This document shows, piece after piece, positions 1-8,078 of a stretch of DNA of 45,157 bases. The stretch's first letter is position 1. The number at the start of each line of letters is the position of its first letter. A model generated the notes under the pieces. It was not told the DNA's origin, searched no databases, and saw only the letters and a program-made list of their open reading frames with translations. Source of the DNA: an uncultured Akkermansia sp. (lineage in GTDB: Bacteria; Verrucomicrobiota; Verrucomicrobiia; Verrucomicrobiales; Akkermansiaceae); NCBI GenBank assembly GCA_947589295.1, contig CANQBZ010000018.1, positions 1 through 45,157 of the forward strand, written 5' to 3'. Position numbers and translations under genes: made by a program.

Positions 1-204
1 GCCGCCCTCCTGCGCGTGGCAGACGCCATGGAACGCGCCCACTCCCAGCGCATATCTCAGTTCTCCGTGCGCTTCAATGCACGACGTCTCGAACTCGTGG
101 TAAAAGGCGTACACGACCTCACCATCGAAAACTTGGCCCTCCGCTCCAAAGCCGACCTTTTTACCGCCATCTTCGGCTACGATATCCAAGCTGTACACGA
201 ATGA
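1..204 (+). CDS. ppx: Ppx/GppA-type exopolyphosphatase/pppGpp phosphatase, C-terminal end (5' partial)
   Basis: The frame is open from base 1 and ends at TGA 202-204, so only the last 67 residues are present. It begins AALLRVADAMERAHSQRI, which resembles the C-terminal HD-like helical domain of the Ppx/GppA family, where an 'LLR(I/V)AD.(L/M)(D/E)R.HSQ' segment is typical. Members hydrolyse inorganic polyphosphate or pppGpp in the cytoplasm. The catalytic ASKHA core would lie upstream of the window, so its residues cannot be checked. A GTG at 16 is only an internal codon. A different HD-domain protein is possible. No terminator is obvious directly after the stop. Confidence 0.65.
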   Translation, partial: AALLRVADAMERAHSQRISQFSVRFNARRLELVVKGVHDLTIENLALRSKADLFTAIFGYDIQAVHE

Positions 205-394
205 TTACCGACTGCGGCCACTGCGTTTCTTCGACACTACGGCAACCACGTTAGAAAATTAGGTGCATTTTGGGAAGGCTTCAGGAAGTTCATAGGTGCT
301 GTAAATCGTTGCCAAATAGTATCCCATCTAGTACCTGTGTATTTCACATTGCTTTCAGTCTCAGCATGAAGGGTAGCCTTTTCATCTTCTCATG
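205..394. other. Non-coding stretch, nothing recognised
   Basis: Between the phosphatase stop and the dispersed repeat I see no convincing reading frame, RNA gene or terminator. A stop at 367-369 closes the frame that is later open through the repeat. Confidence 0.5.
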
Positions 395-637
395 ACGTGC
401 TTGAGAAAAGTTCCTCAGCAGAGAAAATGCTCTTGTTGACTGAGATCACCGTTGACACGTATCAAAAATCATGGCAACAAGCGCTCATCATGATGATGGC
501 TCTCAAAAAACCTCCTGCAATACGTTCATGATTCGAAAAACTTCTCAACTGACACATTATCAATAAATCATCAATCGTAGATGCCAACCGCATTTCCTAA
601 TGCGGTTGCCCCGACGAGCATGGGAAAAGATTTGACA
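395..637 (+). repeat. Dispersed repeat, copy 1 (about 240 bp, ends in a promoter)
   Basis: This segment aligns along its whole length with the reverse complement of 28036-28279. The block from about 409 to 483 is roughly 92% identical by hand count, and later blocks include an exact 24-nt match around 552-575. Both copies have nearly the same length (243 and 244 nt). Both contain a terminal hairpin, here AACCGCATT (586-594) pairing with AATGCGGTT (599-607), and about 24 nt later both end in TTTGACA, the -35 box of a downstream gene. One frame reads SSSAEKMLLLTEITVDTYQK before a stop near 526, and the other copy has a similar peptide. Whether the repeat was once coding, a structured RNA or a small mobile element cannot be decided from two copies. 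Confidence 0.85.
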
Positions 638-661
638 CGAAACAGGCGGAGATGGTAGAGT
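632..661 (+). promoter_or_regulatory. Leaderless promoter for the gene at 669
   Basis: TTGACA lies at 632-637 and TAGAGT at 656-661 with an 18-nt spacer. Only 7 nt separate the -10 from the ATG at 669, so the predicted transcript starts at the start codon. The -35 is the last part of the dispersed repeat. Confidence 0.6.
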
Positions 662-668
662 TGAAAGC

Positions 669-860
669 ATGGAAGAAGTGAAAAAAACGGAGAGCGAAGT
701 GGAAGCTTTTGTTGCAGAGTGGGAGGCGACTACGCAGAGAATCGTAGAAAGTGTGAACATCTGCATGGAAGAAGCGAAAAAAACGGAGAGCGAGGTGGAA
801 GCTTTTGCTACAGAGTGGGAGGCAACTACGCAGAGAATCATAGAAAGCGTGGACCTCTTG
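669..860 (+). repeat. Two-copy 96-bp tandem repeat inside the 135-aa gene
   Basis: Copy 1 is 669-764 and copy 2 is 765-860. The period of 96 bp equals 32 codons, so the frame is kept. Differences are few and include both silent and replacement changes. Confidence 0.85.
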
Positions 861-1076
861 GGAAAGAGATTTGCCAGGTGGCATGCGCGGTATTTGAGTC
901 ATAAAGTATCGCCCTCGGAGGAAGGATTGGAAAATATAGAGATCATCTGCGAATTATACAGCAAGTGCAATGTCGTCTACAAGGGACTGCTGGAGAAGTA
1001 CCATATACATGTAGAGACGCCGATAGTCGAGCCCACCAAAGAGAGCCTGAGTTCCGGATTTATTGATAAAAACTGA
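669..1076 (+). CDS. Unknown 135-aa protein with a duplicated 32-residue helical unit
   Basis: I do not recognise this protein. Residues 1-32 and 33-64 are near-identical tandem units (MEE.KKTESEVEAF...EWEATTQRI.ESV) of charged heptad-like character, likely helical or coiled coil. A unique C-terminal part follows with two Cys residues in the segment CELYSKC. There is no signal peptide or membrane segment, so a cytoplasmic location is inferred. The ATG start is supported by a promoter whose -10 ends 7 nt upstream and by an in-frame stop at 633. The next gene starts inside the last codons, suggesting translational coupling. The stretch is AT-richer than the housekeeping genes around it, which fits an accessory cassette. 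Function unknown. Confidence 0.6.
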   Translation: MEEVKKTESEVEAFVAEWEATTQRIVESVNICMEEAKKTESEVEAFATEWEATTQRIIESVDLLGKRFARWHARYLSHKVSPSEEGLENIEIICELYSKCNVVYKGLLEKYHIHVETPIVEPTKESLSSGFIDKN

Positions 1077-1449
1077 GCGCACAAGCGTGGATGTGGCTCG
1101 CAAATTAAATGCACTCAGGGATGCATGGAACTCTCTGCCCCCAAAAGTGCAGGAACTGATCATGAAATATTTTTCCCGCAAAGGTATGGCTGTGTTGGTA
1201 ATTTTGGGTGGGAAGATATTGAAGCACGGGAAATTGACACCAGGAGGTTGGCTGTTGAGCATATTGACAAGCTTGGGGCCTTGGGTTTTTGATATCCTGC
1301 GCAGGAAGGGACCTAAGGCGAGTACAAAGCTCTGGGTGTCGCTAAACCTTAAGTGGATCAAAAAAGACATAAGAAGGCACGCAAATGCGGCGTGTGAAAA
1401 ATTCAAGAAAGAGCTCATCCAACGTCTCACCTCGCTTGAGGAGAAGTAG
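1063..1449 (+). CDS. Unknown 128-aa basic protein with a hydrophobic centre
   Basis: I do not recognise this protein. It opens with TTG at 1063, overlapping the end of the previous gene by 14 nt, and no ATG occurs before about residue 34. A GTG at 1087 is the main alternative start. The N-terminal 35 residues look helical (KLNALRDAWNSLPPKVQELI). Residues about 41-78 are hydrophobic (GMAVLVILGGKIL, then GGWLLSILTSLGPWVFDIL) and could be one or two membrane-associated segments. The C-terminal third is strongly basic and amphipathic. The overlap with the upstream gene suggests that the two act together. Function unknown. Confidence 0.5.
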   Translation: MIKTERTSVDVARKLNALRDAWNSLPPKVQELIMKYFSRKGMAVLVILGGKILKHGKLTPGGWLLSILTSLGPWVFDILRRKGPKASTKLWVSLNLKWIKKDIRRHANAACEKFKKELIQRLTSLEEK

Positions 1450-1481
1450 GTACACTATGCCGTCCCATAAATTTGATAACT

Positions 1482-1691
1482 ATGAACGAGCCCATGAATC
1501 CTTTTGAGTTCTTAGGAATAATGACATTAGCTCTGACAATGATTATCGTAGCTGTGTACTTATACCAGGCAGTAGCCATAGGTATTTACTCACTTATTGT
1601 GTACGTGTTTTCTGAACTCGGAAAAAGACCGTTCCTCCTTCTGGGACTCATTGCAGTCGCAGTCGTATACCTAATCTATATTAATTGCTAA
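1482..1691 (+). CDS. Unknown small two-helix membrane protein
   Basis: This 69-residue protein starts at ATG 1482; a TTG at 1473 would add three residues. It has two clear hydrophobic segments, about residues 11-45 and 53-68 (LLLGLIAVAVVYLIYINC at the end), separated by a short SELGKRP loop, so it is predicted to be an inner-membrane hairpin protein ending in Cys. It follows the 128-aa gene by 32 nt on the same strand. Together the three small genes form a candidate cassette of one soluble, one membrane-associated and one integral membrane protein. No Shine-Dalgarno sequence is evident. No family is recognised. Confidence 0.45.
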   Translation: MNEPMNPFEFLGIMTLALTMIIVAVYLYQAVAIGIYSLIVYVFSELGKRPFLLLGLIAVAVVYLIYINC

Positions 1692-2075
1692 TCTAATAAC
1701 TATCAACCAACAACATATTATGACAACTCTAAATCGTATGCCGGGCAGGGGGATGGGGTTCACCGCCACCAACATAAATTGTCGATGGACGTGCGATGAG
1801 CAAATACATTTCCCCAAGCACAATTCCCGACTACACCTCCTGCACACCCCCATCCTTCTCAAGGGTCGCAAAGGAAATTTAGAGGATATAAAGTTTTCCA
1901 ATATAACGCCATATAAGTGCACAGCCTACGGCAAGAATCCCCGATTAGCCAGGCGAGGAACAGTTGGCGTAGGATAAGGCGGGTAAGAAAGAGCGTGCGC
2001 CACCCATCGACACTCCGACAGACGGGCGTCGCCGGGGCGGACTGTTTTGCGTGGGTAAGACTGGAAGGCTTAATC
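1692..2075. other. 384-bp intergenic region, nothing convincing
   Basis: This lies between the small-gene cassette and the convergent gcvP stop. Short frames exist, but none has a supported start, composition or homology that I recognise. The inverted GTAAGA/TCTTAC pair near 2054-2078 lacks a T-tract on either strand and is not called a terminator. Confidence 0.5.
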
Positions 2076-4904
2076 TTACTCTTCGCGTTCGCCGAGGGAG
2101 AGGGTATCGCAGGTGCAGCAGAAGTTGCGGTCGCCGTAGGTGTTGTCTACGCGAGAGCAGACGGGCCAGAACTTGTGCGAGCGCAAACCGGGAACGGGGT
2201 ATGCGGCAACGCTGCGCGAGTACGGGTGCTCCCATTTGTCGGCGCAAACTTCTTGCGCGGTGTGCGGGGCGTTGTCCAACACATTGTCGCTCGCAGGCGC
2301 CAGGCCATCCGCCACAGCCGTCATCTCGGCGTGGATGTGGATCATTGCCTCGATAAAGCGATCCAGCTCCACCTTACTTTCCGATTCCGTAGGTTCCACC
2401 ATCAACGTGTCATGCACCGGGAAGCTCATCGTTGGGGCATGGAAGCCGTAATCCATGAGACGCTTGGCCATGTCATCCACGGTGAGACCGCTCTTGTGAA
2501 TCATCGGACGAGTGTCCAAGATGCACTCGTGCGCGACCAGGCCGTTCTTTCCGGCGTAGAGCGTGGGGAAGTAGTCCGCCAGCTTGTGCGCCACGTAGTT
2601 TGCGTTCAGGATAGCAACCTGCGAGGCGTGTTTCAGCCCTTCGCTACCCATCATTGCGATGTACATCCACGTGATGGGGTCCACAGCCGCCGAACCAAAC
2701 TCAGCCGAGGAAACCGCACCCTGCGTGCGCTCGCGGCCATCGTGCAAATGCCCGGGCAGGTAGGGAGCGAGGTGCTGCGCGCAGCAGATGGGGCCCACGC
2801 CGGGACCGCCGCCTCCATGCGGCATGCCAAAAGTCTTGTGCAGGTTGAGGTGGCAGATGTCTGCTCCGATCGTGCCGGGGTTCGTGAGCCCGCACTGCGC
2901 ATTCATGTTGGCGCCGTCCATGTAAACTTGCCCGCCGTTAGCATGTACAATATTGCATATTTCGTCAATCCCCGCCTCGTACACCCCATGGGTGGAGGGA
3001 TACGTGACCATGAGCGCGGCCAAATGCTCGCGGTGCTCTTCAGCGAGACGTCGCAGGTCGTCGATGTCGATATTGCCCATGACATCGCACTTCACCGGCA
3101 CCACGGCAAATCCTGCCATGGCGGAGGAGGCGGGGTTGGTGCCGTGCGCGGAGGTGGGAATGAGGCACACATGGCGGTGACCCTCACCCTGCGCCACATG
3201 GTAGCGGTGAATGGTGAGCAACCCGGCGTACTCACCCGCCGCACCGGAGTTCGGCTGCAAGCACACCGCCGCGAAGCCCGTGATTTTGGCCAGCCATTCC
3301 TCCAGTTGCAGCAGCATGACGCGCATCCCCTCGCACTGATCGTCTGGTGCGAAGGGGTGCAGCTGCGTCACTTCATCCCATGTGATCGGCATCATCGTGG
3401 CGGCGCAATTCGCCTTCATCGTGCAGGACCCCAGTGGAATCATCGCTTCGTTGAGAGCCAGATCGCGCATCTCCAGTCGGTGAATGTAGCGCATCATCTC
3501 CGTCTCAGAGTGGAATGCATTGAAGCATTTTTCCGTGCAGAACGGTGATGTTCTCTCACTCGGCGGAGCGTCCTTCACCGCCGCAGGGCTCACTCCAAAA
3601 GCCTTGCAAAGAGCCGTCAAATCAGTATCTGTACACGTTTCATCGAAGGACACGCTCACCGTGTCGGTATCCACGCGACGGATATTGTAACCCGCCTTGA
3701 GCGCATCCGCTACCAGCGCATCTGCCCGCCCTTTCGCGCGAAGAGCTACGGTATCGAAAATGCGCCCGGGGACGACCTCTACTCCCTCCGCGGCGTGCAT
3801 GCTTTCAGCAAAAGCGGCTGCAAGCCGTTGCACCGTGGCGGCGATGTGAGAGAGCCCCTCCGGTCCGTGGTACATGGCGCAGAAGGTGCTGAGCAAAGCC
3901 GTCAGCACCTGAGCCGTGCAGATATTGGAAGTGGCTTTTTCGCGGCGGATGTGCTGTTCGCGTGTTTGCAGCGCAAGGCGGTAGGCCGGTTTACCGTCGC
4001 GATCCACGGAAAGACCGATAAAGCGTCCGGGCAATTTCCGTTTCAGCGCATCGGTGCAGGCCATGTACGCCGCCGCCGGGCCGCCGTAGCCCATCGGGAT
4101 GCCGATGCGTTGAGTCGTGCCGATACAGACGTCCGCACCGAATGAGCCCGGCTCGCGCAAGCGCGTGAGCGCCAGCAAATCCGCCGCAACGCAGCAGAGA
4201 ACCCTGTTCGCATGACACTCCTCAAAAAAGTCGGCGTAGTCCTCCACGCGTCCCAGGTCGTCCGGGTACTGCACCAGCACGCCCGCCAGTCTCGACTCAA
4301 TCGCGGGGTCAAATTCCCTCCAGTCCCCAATGACCAGCTTCACGCCCGTGGTCTCGCAGCGCGTGCGGATCACCTCAATCGTCTGCGGAAAACAGGAATC
4401 CGCCACAAAGAAGGTATCGCTCTTTGCCTTGCTGCTCATGCACAGGTGCACGGCTTCTGCCGCCGCCGTTCCCTCATCGAGCATCGATGCATTCGCCACG
4501 GGAAGACCCGTCAACCCGGCTATCATCGTCTGGAAATTCATGAGCATCTCGAGTCGACCCTGAGCAATCTCAGGTTGGTAGGGAGTGTATGCCGTGTACC
4601 ATCCCGGATTTTCATAGACGTTGCGCTGGATTACGGCAGGCATGTAGGCGCCGTAATATCCCTGACCGATCAGACTTTTGGCAGGCTTGTTGGCGGAGAG
4701 CACACGCTTGAGCTGACTCAGGGCTTCCTGCTCGGCCAATGGAGCCGGCAAATCCGGCAGTTGCTTGAGTCGTATATCTGCCGGCACGATGGCGTCTGTC
4801 ATGGCATCGAGGCTATCGAAGCCAATTTCGGCAAGCATTTCTTTGATCTCGGTCTCGCTGGGGCCGATGTGGCGTGGTTCAAAGGGAGTCTGTGCTGTTA
4901 TCAT
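2076..4904 (-). CDS. gcvP: Glycine dehydrogenase (decarboxylating), P protein
   Basis: This is the pyridoxal-phosphate subunit of the cytoplasmic glycine cleavage system. It decarboxylates glycine and passes the aminomethyl group to the lipoyl arm of GcvH. The 942-residue length matches the single-chain GcvP form, so both halves found as GcvPA/GcvPB elsewhere are fused here. The PLP-binding lysine is K690 in NLHKTFGMPHGGGGPG. The N-terminus FEPRHIGPSE and the C-terminal RVDNTYGDRN are family hallmarks, so the gene looks complete and intact. It is the last gene of gcvT-gcvH-gcvP. A hairpin with a T-tract lies in the 95-nt gap after gcvH, so read-through may limit its expression. No strong Shine-Dalgarno precedes the ATG. 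Confidence 0.97.
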   Translation of the reverse strand: MITAQTPFEPRHIGPSETEIKEMLAEIGFDSLDAMTDAIVPADIRLKQLPDLPAPLAEQEALSQLKRVLSANKPAKSLIGQGYYGAYMPAVIQRNVYENPGWYTAYTPYQPEIAQGRLEMLMNFQTMIAGLTGLPVANASMLDEGTAAAEAVHLCMSSKAKSDTFFVADSCFPQTIEVIRTRCETTGVKLVIGDWREFDPAIESRLAGVLVQYPDDLGRVEDYADFFEECHANRVLCCVAADLLALTRLREPGSFGADVCIGTTQRIGIPMGYGGPAAAYMACTDALKRKLPGRFIGLSVDRDGKPAYRLALQTREQHIRREKATSNICTAQVLTALLSTFCAMYHGPEGLSHIAATVQRLAAAFAESMHAAEGVEVVPGRIFDTVALRAKGRADALVADALKAGYNIRRVDTDTVSVSFDETCTDTDLTALCKAFGVSPAAVKDAPPSERTSPFCTEKCFNAFHSETEMMRYIHRLEMRDLALNEAMIPLGSCTMKANCAATMMPITWDEVTQLHPFAPDDQCEGMRVMLLQLEEWLAKITGFAAVCLQPNSGAAGEYAGLLTIHRYHVAQGEGHRHVCLIPTSAHGTNPASSAMAGFAVVPVKCDVMGNIDIDDLRRLAEEHREHLAALMVTYPSTHGVYEAGIDEICNIVHANGGQVYMDGANMNAQCGLTNPGTIGADICHLNLHKTFGMPHGGGGPGVGPICCAQHLAPYLPGHLHDGRERTQGAVSSAEFGSAAVDPITWMYIAMMGSEGLKHASQVAILNANYVAHKLADYFPTLYAGKNGLVAHECILDTRPMIHKSGLTVDDMAKRLMDYGFHAPTMSFPVHDTLMVEPTESESKVELDRFIEAMIHIHAEMTAVADGLAPASDNVLDNAPHTAQEVCADKWEHPYSRSVAAYPVPGLRSHKFWPVCSRVDNTYGDRNFCCTCDTLSLGEREE

Positions 4905-4933
4905 AGGTAAAAAGTGTTTTCAGGGAAAGTGAT

Positions 4934-4978
4934 AAAAAGCCGGGCGCAGGAGCTTCTCCGTGGTGAACTCCTACGCCC
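4934..4978 (-). terminator. Intrinsic terminator or attenuator between gcvH and gcvP
   Basis: On the minus strand GGGCGTAGGAG (4968-4978) can pair with CTCCTGCGCCC (4942-4952), an 11-bp stem with one mismatch and a 15-nt loop. GGCTTTTTATC follows, with a T-tract at 4938-4934. This is the form of a Rho-independent terminator, but it lies inside an operon, which suggests partial termination before gcvP. Confidence 0.65.
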
Positions 4979-4999
4979 TGCGAGAAAAAGCGGCGTTCC

Positions 5000-5383
5000 T
5001 TATTTACAAAACTCGCTGTAAGCTGCTGCATCCATGAGCCCGCCCACTTCGTCCGGGGCGCTCAGTTTGATCTTGCATATCCAGCCGGCTCCAAAGGCAT
5101 CCTTGTTGACCGTCCCCGGTTCATTGCCCAGCTCCTCATTCACCTCAACCACCTCGCCGGACACAGGGGTGTAGACATCGGAGGCCGCTTTCACAGATTC
5201 AACGGCGCCGATGGCATCGCCGGCAGCGTACGTGTTGCCCACCTCCGGGAGATCCACATACACAACGTCACCCAACTCAGACTGGGCAAAGTCGGTGATG
5301 CCTAACGTTACAACGCCGTCAGCGGCGGGGCTGATCCATTCGTGTTCAGAAGAATATTTGAAGTCTGGGGGTATTGTGCTCAT
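5000..5383 (-). CDS. gcvH: Glycine cleavage system H protein
   Basis: This small lipoyl carrier shuttles the aminomethyl group between GcvP, GcvT and lipoamide dehydrogenase. It has 127 residues, the usual length. The N-terminal KYSSEHEWI segment and the lipoylation site K65 in GAVESVKAASDVY are both present, as is the conserved GEVVEVNEEL segment after it. It follows gcvT by 30 nt and is presumably cotranscribed with it. No strong ribosome-binding sequence is seen. The lipoamide dehydrogenase and lipoylation enzymes are not in this window. Confidence 0.97.
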   Translation of the reverse strand: MSTIPPDFKYSSEHEWISPAADGVVTLGITDFAQSELGDVVYVDLPEVGNTYAAGDAIGAVESVKAASDVYTPVSGEVVEVNEELGNEPGTVNKDAFGAGWICKIKLSAPDEVGGLMDAAAYSEFCK

Positions 5384-5413
5384 GGCTGATTGAATAGTTG
5401 AGTTTCGGGATGA

Positions 5414-6496
5414 TTATTTTTTTAAGAAAGGTTTTTTCACGATAACGGCGGGTACGGTTTTTCCACGGACAACGACTTGTACTTCGGTGCCAACCTTACC
5501 CTGCTGCGCTGGCACGTAGGCCATGGCGATCCCCTTGCCCAAAGTCGGGGAAAGCACCCCGCTGCACAGCTCGCCCAACGGCGTACCATCTCGGAGCTGC
5601 ACTTCATACCCGTGCCGCGGCGGCGCCCCTTTTTCCGTGTATTCAATGGCCACCAGCGCTGTGGGACGTCCAGATGCTTTCTGCTCACGCAACACTTCCA
5701 CGCCGATAAAATCCTTGCTCAGGTCGCAGCACCATGAAAGCCCGGCCTCCAGCGGCGTTTTCTCGGGCGACAAATCAGAACCATTCAGCGAGTAGCACAT
5801 CTCAAGTCTCAGACTATCTCTCGCGCCGAGCCCGCAAGGTTTCGCACCACACGCAATCACTTTTTCAAACCATTTGACGCCTCGTTCCGCCGGGCAGAAC
5901 ATCTCAAACCCGTTTTCTCCCGTGTAGCCGGTGCGGCACACAACCAACGTGTCTCCATCCGCCGTAAATTGTCGTATCCCATTGTGCTCCGGCAAGACTT
6001 CCCCCGGACACATTTTCGAGAAAACCTCCTCGCACTTCGGTCCTTGCACGGCCAGCCCCACATAATCGGCGCTCAAGTTTTCCAACCGGACGTCGGCGGG
6101 CTTATGAGCCTCCAACCAGGCGTAATCCTCATCAATCATTGAGGCGTTCACCACGATAAAGTAATCCTCCTCCGCGAGCCGGTAAATAATCAGGTCATCA
6201 ATCACACCGCCACGCTCGTTGAGCATCATCGAATACTGCCCAACTCCATCTGAGAGCTTATGCAGATTATTCGTAAACATGCTGTTGAGCCATTCTGTGG
6301 CGCTTGGCCCCTGCACGTGAAACTGCCCCATGTGCGATATATCAAATACACCGCATGCATGGCGCACACTATGATGTTCCTCCAAAATTCCTGTATACTG
6401 CACCGGCATCAACCACCCTGCAAAGGGCACCATCTTTGCTCCGAGAGTCTTGTGTTTCTCGCACAGCGGCGTACTCTTCATGACATCATCGCTCAC
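5414..6496 (-). CDS. gcvT: Glycine cleavage system aminomethyltransferase, T protein
   Basis: GcvT transfers the methylene group from GcvH-bound aminomethyl to tetrahydrofolate and releases ammonia. The protein is about 360 residues, normal for the family, with the typical N-terminus [20 protein letters not shown], the segment VFDISHMGQ, and the C-terminal '[15 protein letters not shown]' end. The start is chosen as GTG 6494-6496, because a TTGACA-N17-TAGGAT promoter places the +1 there (7 nt after the -10). Alternatives are ATG 6481, 15 nt inside, and ATG 6505, which overlaps the -10 box but has a GAGGTGA sequence upstream. It is the first gene of the operon. With such a short leader there is no room for the glycine riboswitch that often precedes this operon elsewhere. 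Confidence 0.95.
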   Translation of the reverse strand: MSDDVMKSTPLCEKHKTLGAKMVPFAGWLMPVQYTGILEEHHSVRHACGVFDISHMGQFHVQGPSATEWLNSMFTNNLHKLSDGVGQYSMMLNERGGVIDDLIIYRLAEEDYFIVVNASMIDEDYAWLEAHKPADVRLENLSADYVGLAVQGPKCEEVFSKMCPGEVLPEHNGIRQFTADGDTLVVCRTGYTGENGFEMFCPAERGVKWFEKVIACGAKPCGLGARDSLRLEMCYSLNGSDLSPEKTPLEAGLSWCCDLSKDFIGVEVLREQKASGRPTALVAIEYTEKGAPPRHGYEVQLRDGTPLGELCSGVLSPTLGKGIAMAYVPAQQGKVGTEVQVVVRGKTVPAVIVKKPFLKK

Positions 6497-6503
6497 GCCG
6501 CCC

Positions 6504-6532
6504 ATCCTACTCACCTCACTCTCTCTTGTCAA
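6504..6532 (-). promoter_or_regulatory. Leaderless promoter of the gcv operon
   Basis: On the minus strand TTGACA (6532-6527) and TAGGAT (6509-6504) are separated by 17 nt. Seven nt (GGGCGGC) lie between the -10 and the GTG at 6496. Confidence 0.6.
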
Positions 6533-6574
6533 GCTTCTTAAAGTTATCATTTTCATTTTTTTCTCATTTTAGGC

Positions 6575-6603
6575 TTGACATCGCTTCTCCAAGTCTCTAT
6601 ACT
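6575..6603 (+). promoter_or_regulatory. Strong sigma70-type promoter of the initiator tRNA
   Basis: TTGACA (6575-6580) and TATACT (6598-6603) are spaced by exactly 17 nt, 33 nt upstream of the mature tRNA 5' end. A small leader hairpin CCCGC-TCTG-GCGGG (6613-6626) lies between. It runs divergently from the gcv operon promoter. Confidence 0.85.
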
Positions 6604-6636
6604 CTCCCTGTTCCCGCTCTGGCGGGTTCTTTCAAT

Positions 6637-6710
<74 letters not shown>

Positions 6711-6729
6711 GCAAAAAAGCTGTCTTTCT

Positions 6730-6769
6730 ACGTCTGTCAGAAGTTGTAAGCGACTGGCAGACGTTTTTT
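6730..6769 (+). terminator. Rho-independent terminator after tRNA-fMet
   Basis: ACGTCTGTCAG (6730-6740) pairs with CTGGCAGACGT (6754-6764), with one G-U, and runs into TTTTTT (6764-6769). Confidence 0.88.
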
Positions 6770-6978
6770 GTCTTGGCAAGGGGTCGGGGAGTGTATAGTA
6801 AAGAGGGGGCATATTTGGGGTCACATAGCGGGGAAGAGACTCTTGGTTGTGCGGCGATACTGGAGATGTATGCCAATGTGGCGGTGGACATGGGCGACCG
6901 CTGCAGCAGGGAGGATGTTTATAATCATGACCTGCAATCCGCCGGACAAATCGTTCTTCCGTCGCTGACAAATAAGTT

Positions 6979-7314
6979 CTATTGAGGATCAACCGCTGTC
7001 TCAGCTGGAATAGCTGCTGGGTCTGGCGGAGAAAATTTGGAATTGTTGCTCCACATGTGAATTGCATAGACCCAATAGCCAATGCAGAACAGAATGCCGG
7101 TGAGTTGCAGAATGCGACCAATGATGTGGCTATCCGTGAGGTGAGCTAGCACAAAAATAAACAGGCCGACACCCGCGGCAATCCCCGCCATTACAGCTGT
7201 GCCCATATAATCGTGCCCCGAGTTCACATAGTAGAACACGGCGGGGACAATGGCCAGCATGGCCGCGGCCCCGCCGCTGTCCCAGCTGTTGAACTCATTG
7301 AAATCTTCACTCAT
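6979..7314 (-). CDS. Small three-helix membrane protein of unknown function
   Basis: This 111-residue protein has a short acidic N-terminus (MSEDFNEFNSWDSGG), then three hydrophobic segments at about residues 16-30, 38-57 and 67-86, and a Pro/Ala-rich cytoplasmic or periplasmic tail. The ATG overlaps the yggS stop by 8 nt, so it is very probably translated by coupling and belongs to the same transcript. No catalytic motif is visible and I do not recognise a family. The spacing and membrane topology support a real gene, but nothing shows its role. Confidence 0.7.
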   Translation of the reverse strand: MSEDFNEFNSWDSGGAAAMLAIVPAVFYYVNSGHDYMGTAVMAGIAAGVGLFIFVLAHLTDSHIIGRILQLTGILFCIGYWVYAIHMWSNNSKFSPPDPAAIPAETAVDPQ

Positions 7315-8011
7315 GACCAGTTGTAGGATAGCAGCGCTCTCCGAAGATCAAGCTGCCCACGCGCACTTCCGTCGATCCTTCCTCAATGGCTACCTCAAAA
7401 TCGTGGCTCATCCCCATGGAGAGAATTGGCAGCGAGTACGGTCCGCGGACGCGCAGCTCCTCAGCCAGCAATCGCAACGAGGCAAAAGCTGGTCGCGATT
7501 GTTGCGGCTCCTCCGTTGGTGCGGGGATGCACATCAGCCCTCGTATCTCCAAATGCGGCAGGGCAGCGAGTTGCGCCCACTCGGCACGCAGTTCCTGGGG
7601 AGAAAATCCATGTTTACTCAATTCATTGTCTATATTCACCTCCAGCAAGACGCCAGTCTCTTTGCCTAGCTCTCCGCTGATGCGCGATATGGCTTCTGCC
7701 GTGCGCAGAGACTCCACTGCCTCAATAAGCTTCACCCCGGCTTCCAACGCTTTTCGGACTTTGTTCCGCTGGAGAGGGCCGATGATATGCCAAACTGCAT
7801 CTGCGGGAAGCTGTGGCATTTTTCCCAGGGCCTCCTGCAGTCGATTTTCACCGAAAAGTCGCTGACCGGCATCGTAGGCTTGCTGCGCAGCCGCCGCAGG
7901 AAACGTTTTACTCACCGCCAACAGCTGCACGCTACCGGCAGTCCGTCCAGAGCGTCTTTCCGCTTGGGCAATGCGCGTTCGTACTTCCCGAAGTCTGGAG
8001 GCTATTGACAT
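7307..8011 (-). CDS. yggS: YggS/PROSC-family pyridoxal-phosphate homeostasis protein
   Basis: YggS-type proteins are single-domain PLP-binding TIM barrels that control intracellular PLP and amino-acid balance, with no firm enzymatic activity. Taking the ATG at 8011 gives 234 residues, the family length, beginning MSIASRLREVRTRI. The PLP lysine is K35 in LLAVSKTFP. The segments FGENRLQEA, WHIIGPLQRNK and SMGMSHDFE are characteristic, as is the terminal 'VRVGSLIFGER'. An upstream ATG at 8077, directly after the RRM gene stop, would add 22 residues without homology. The gene lies between the RRM gene and the small membrane protein gene on the same strand, most likely in one operon. No ribosome-binding site is obvious for either start. 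Confidence 0.93.
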   Translation of the reverse strand: MSIASRLREVRTRIAQAERRSGRTAGSVQLLAVSKTFPAAAAQQAYDAGQRLFGENRLQEALGKMPQLPADAVWHIIGPLQRNKVRKALEAGVKLIEAVESLRTAEAISRISGELGKETGVLLEVNIDNELSKHGFSPQELRAEWAQLAALPHLEIRGLMCIPAPTEEPQQSRPAFASLRLLAEELRVRGPYSLPILSMGMSHDFEVAIEEGSTEVRVGSLIFGERCYPTTGHE

Positions 8012-8078
8012 GGTATGCACACGGCTGAGGGGGGGAAAGCGGCACGTGCCGCCTTTCCTCTCTACGGGACGGAACATT

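Noticed and set aside
395..637. Insertion sequence ends flanking the dispersed repeat
   Set aside because: I found no terminal inverted repeats with target-site duplication and no transposase in either location.
1720..1977. 85-codon plus-strand frame downstream of the small membrane protein
   Set aside because: There is no start signal, no recognisable composition and no family.
1917..3548. A 543-codon plus-strand frame across gcvP
   Set aside because: It is antisense to the clearly conserved GcvP and has the low-complexity His/Arg/Val composition typical of a shadow frame.
6497..6574. Glycine riboswitch upstream of gcvT
   Set aside because: The promoter places +1 at the start codon, and the remaining 80 bp to the tRNA promoter is too short and lacks tandem aptamer features.
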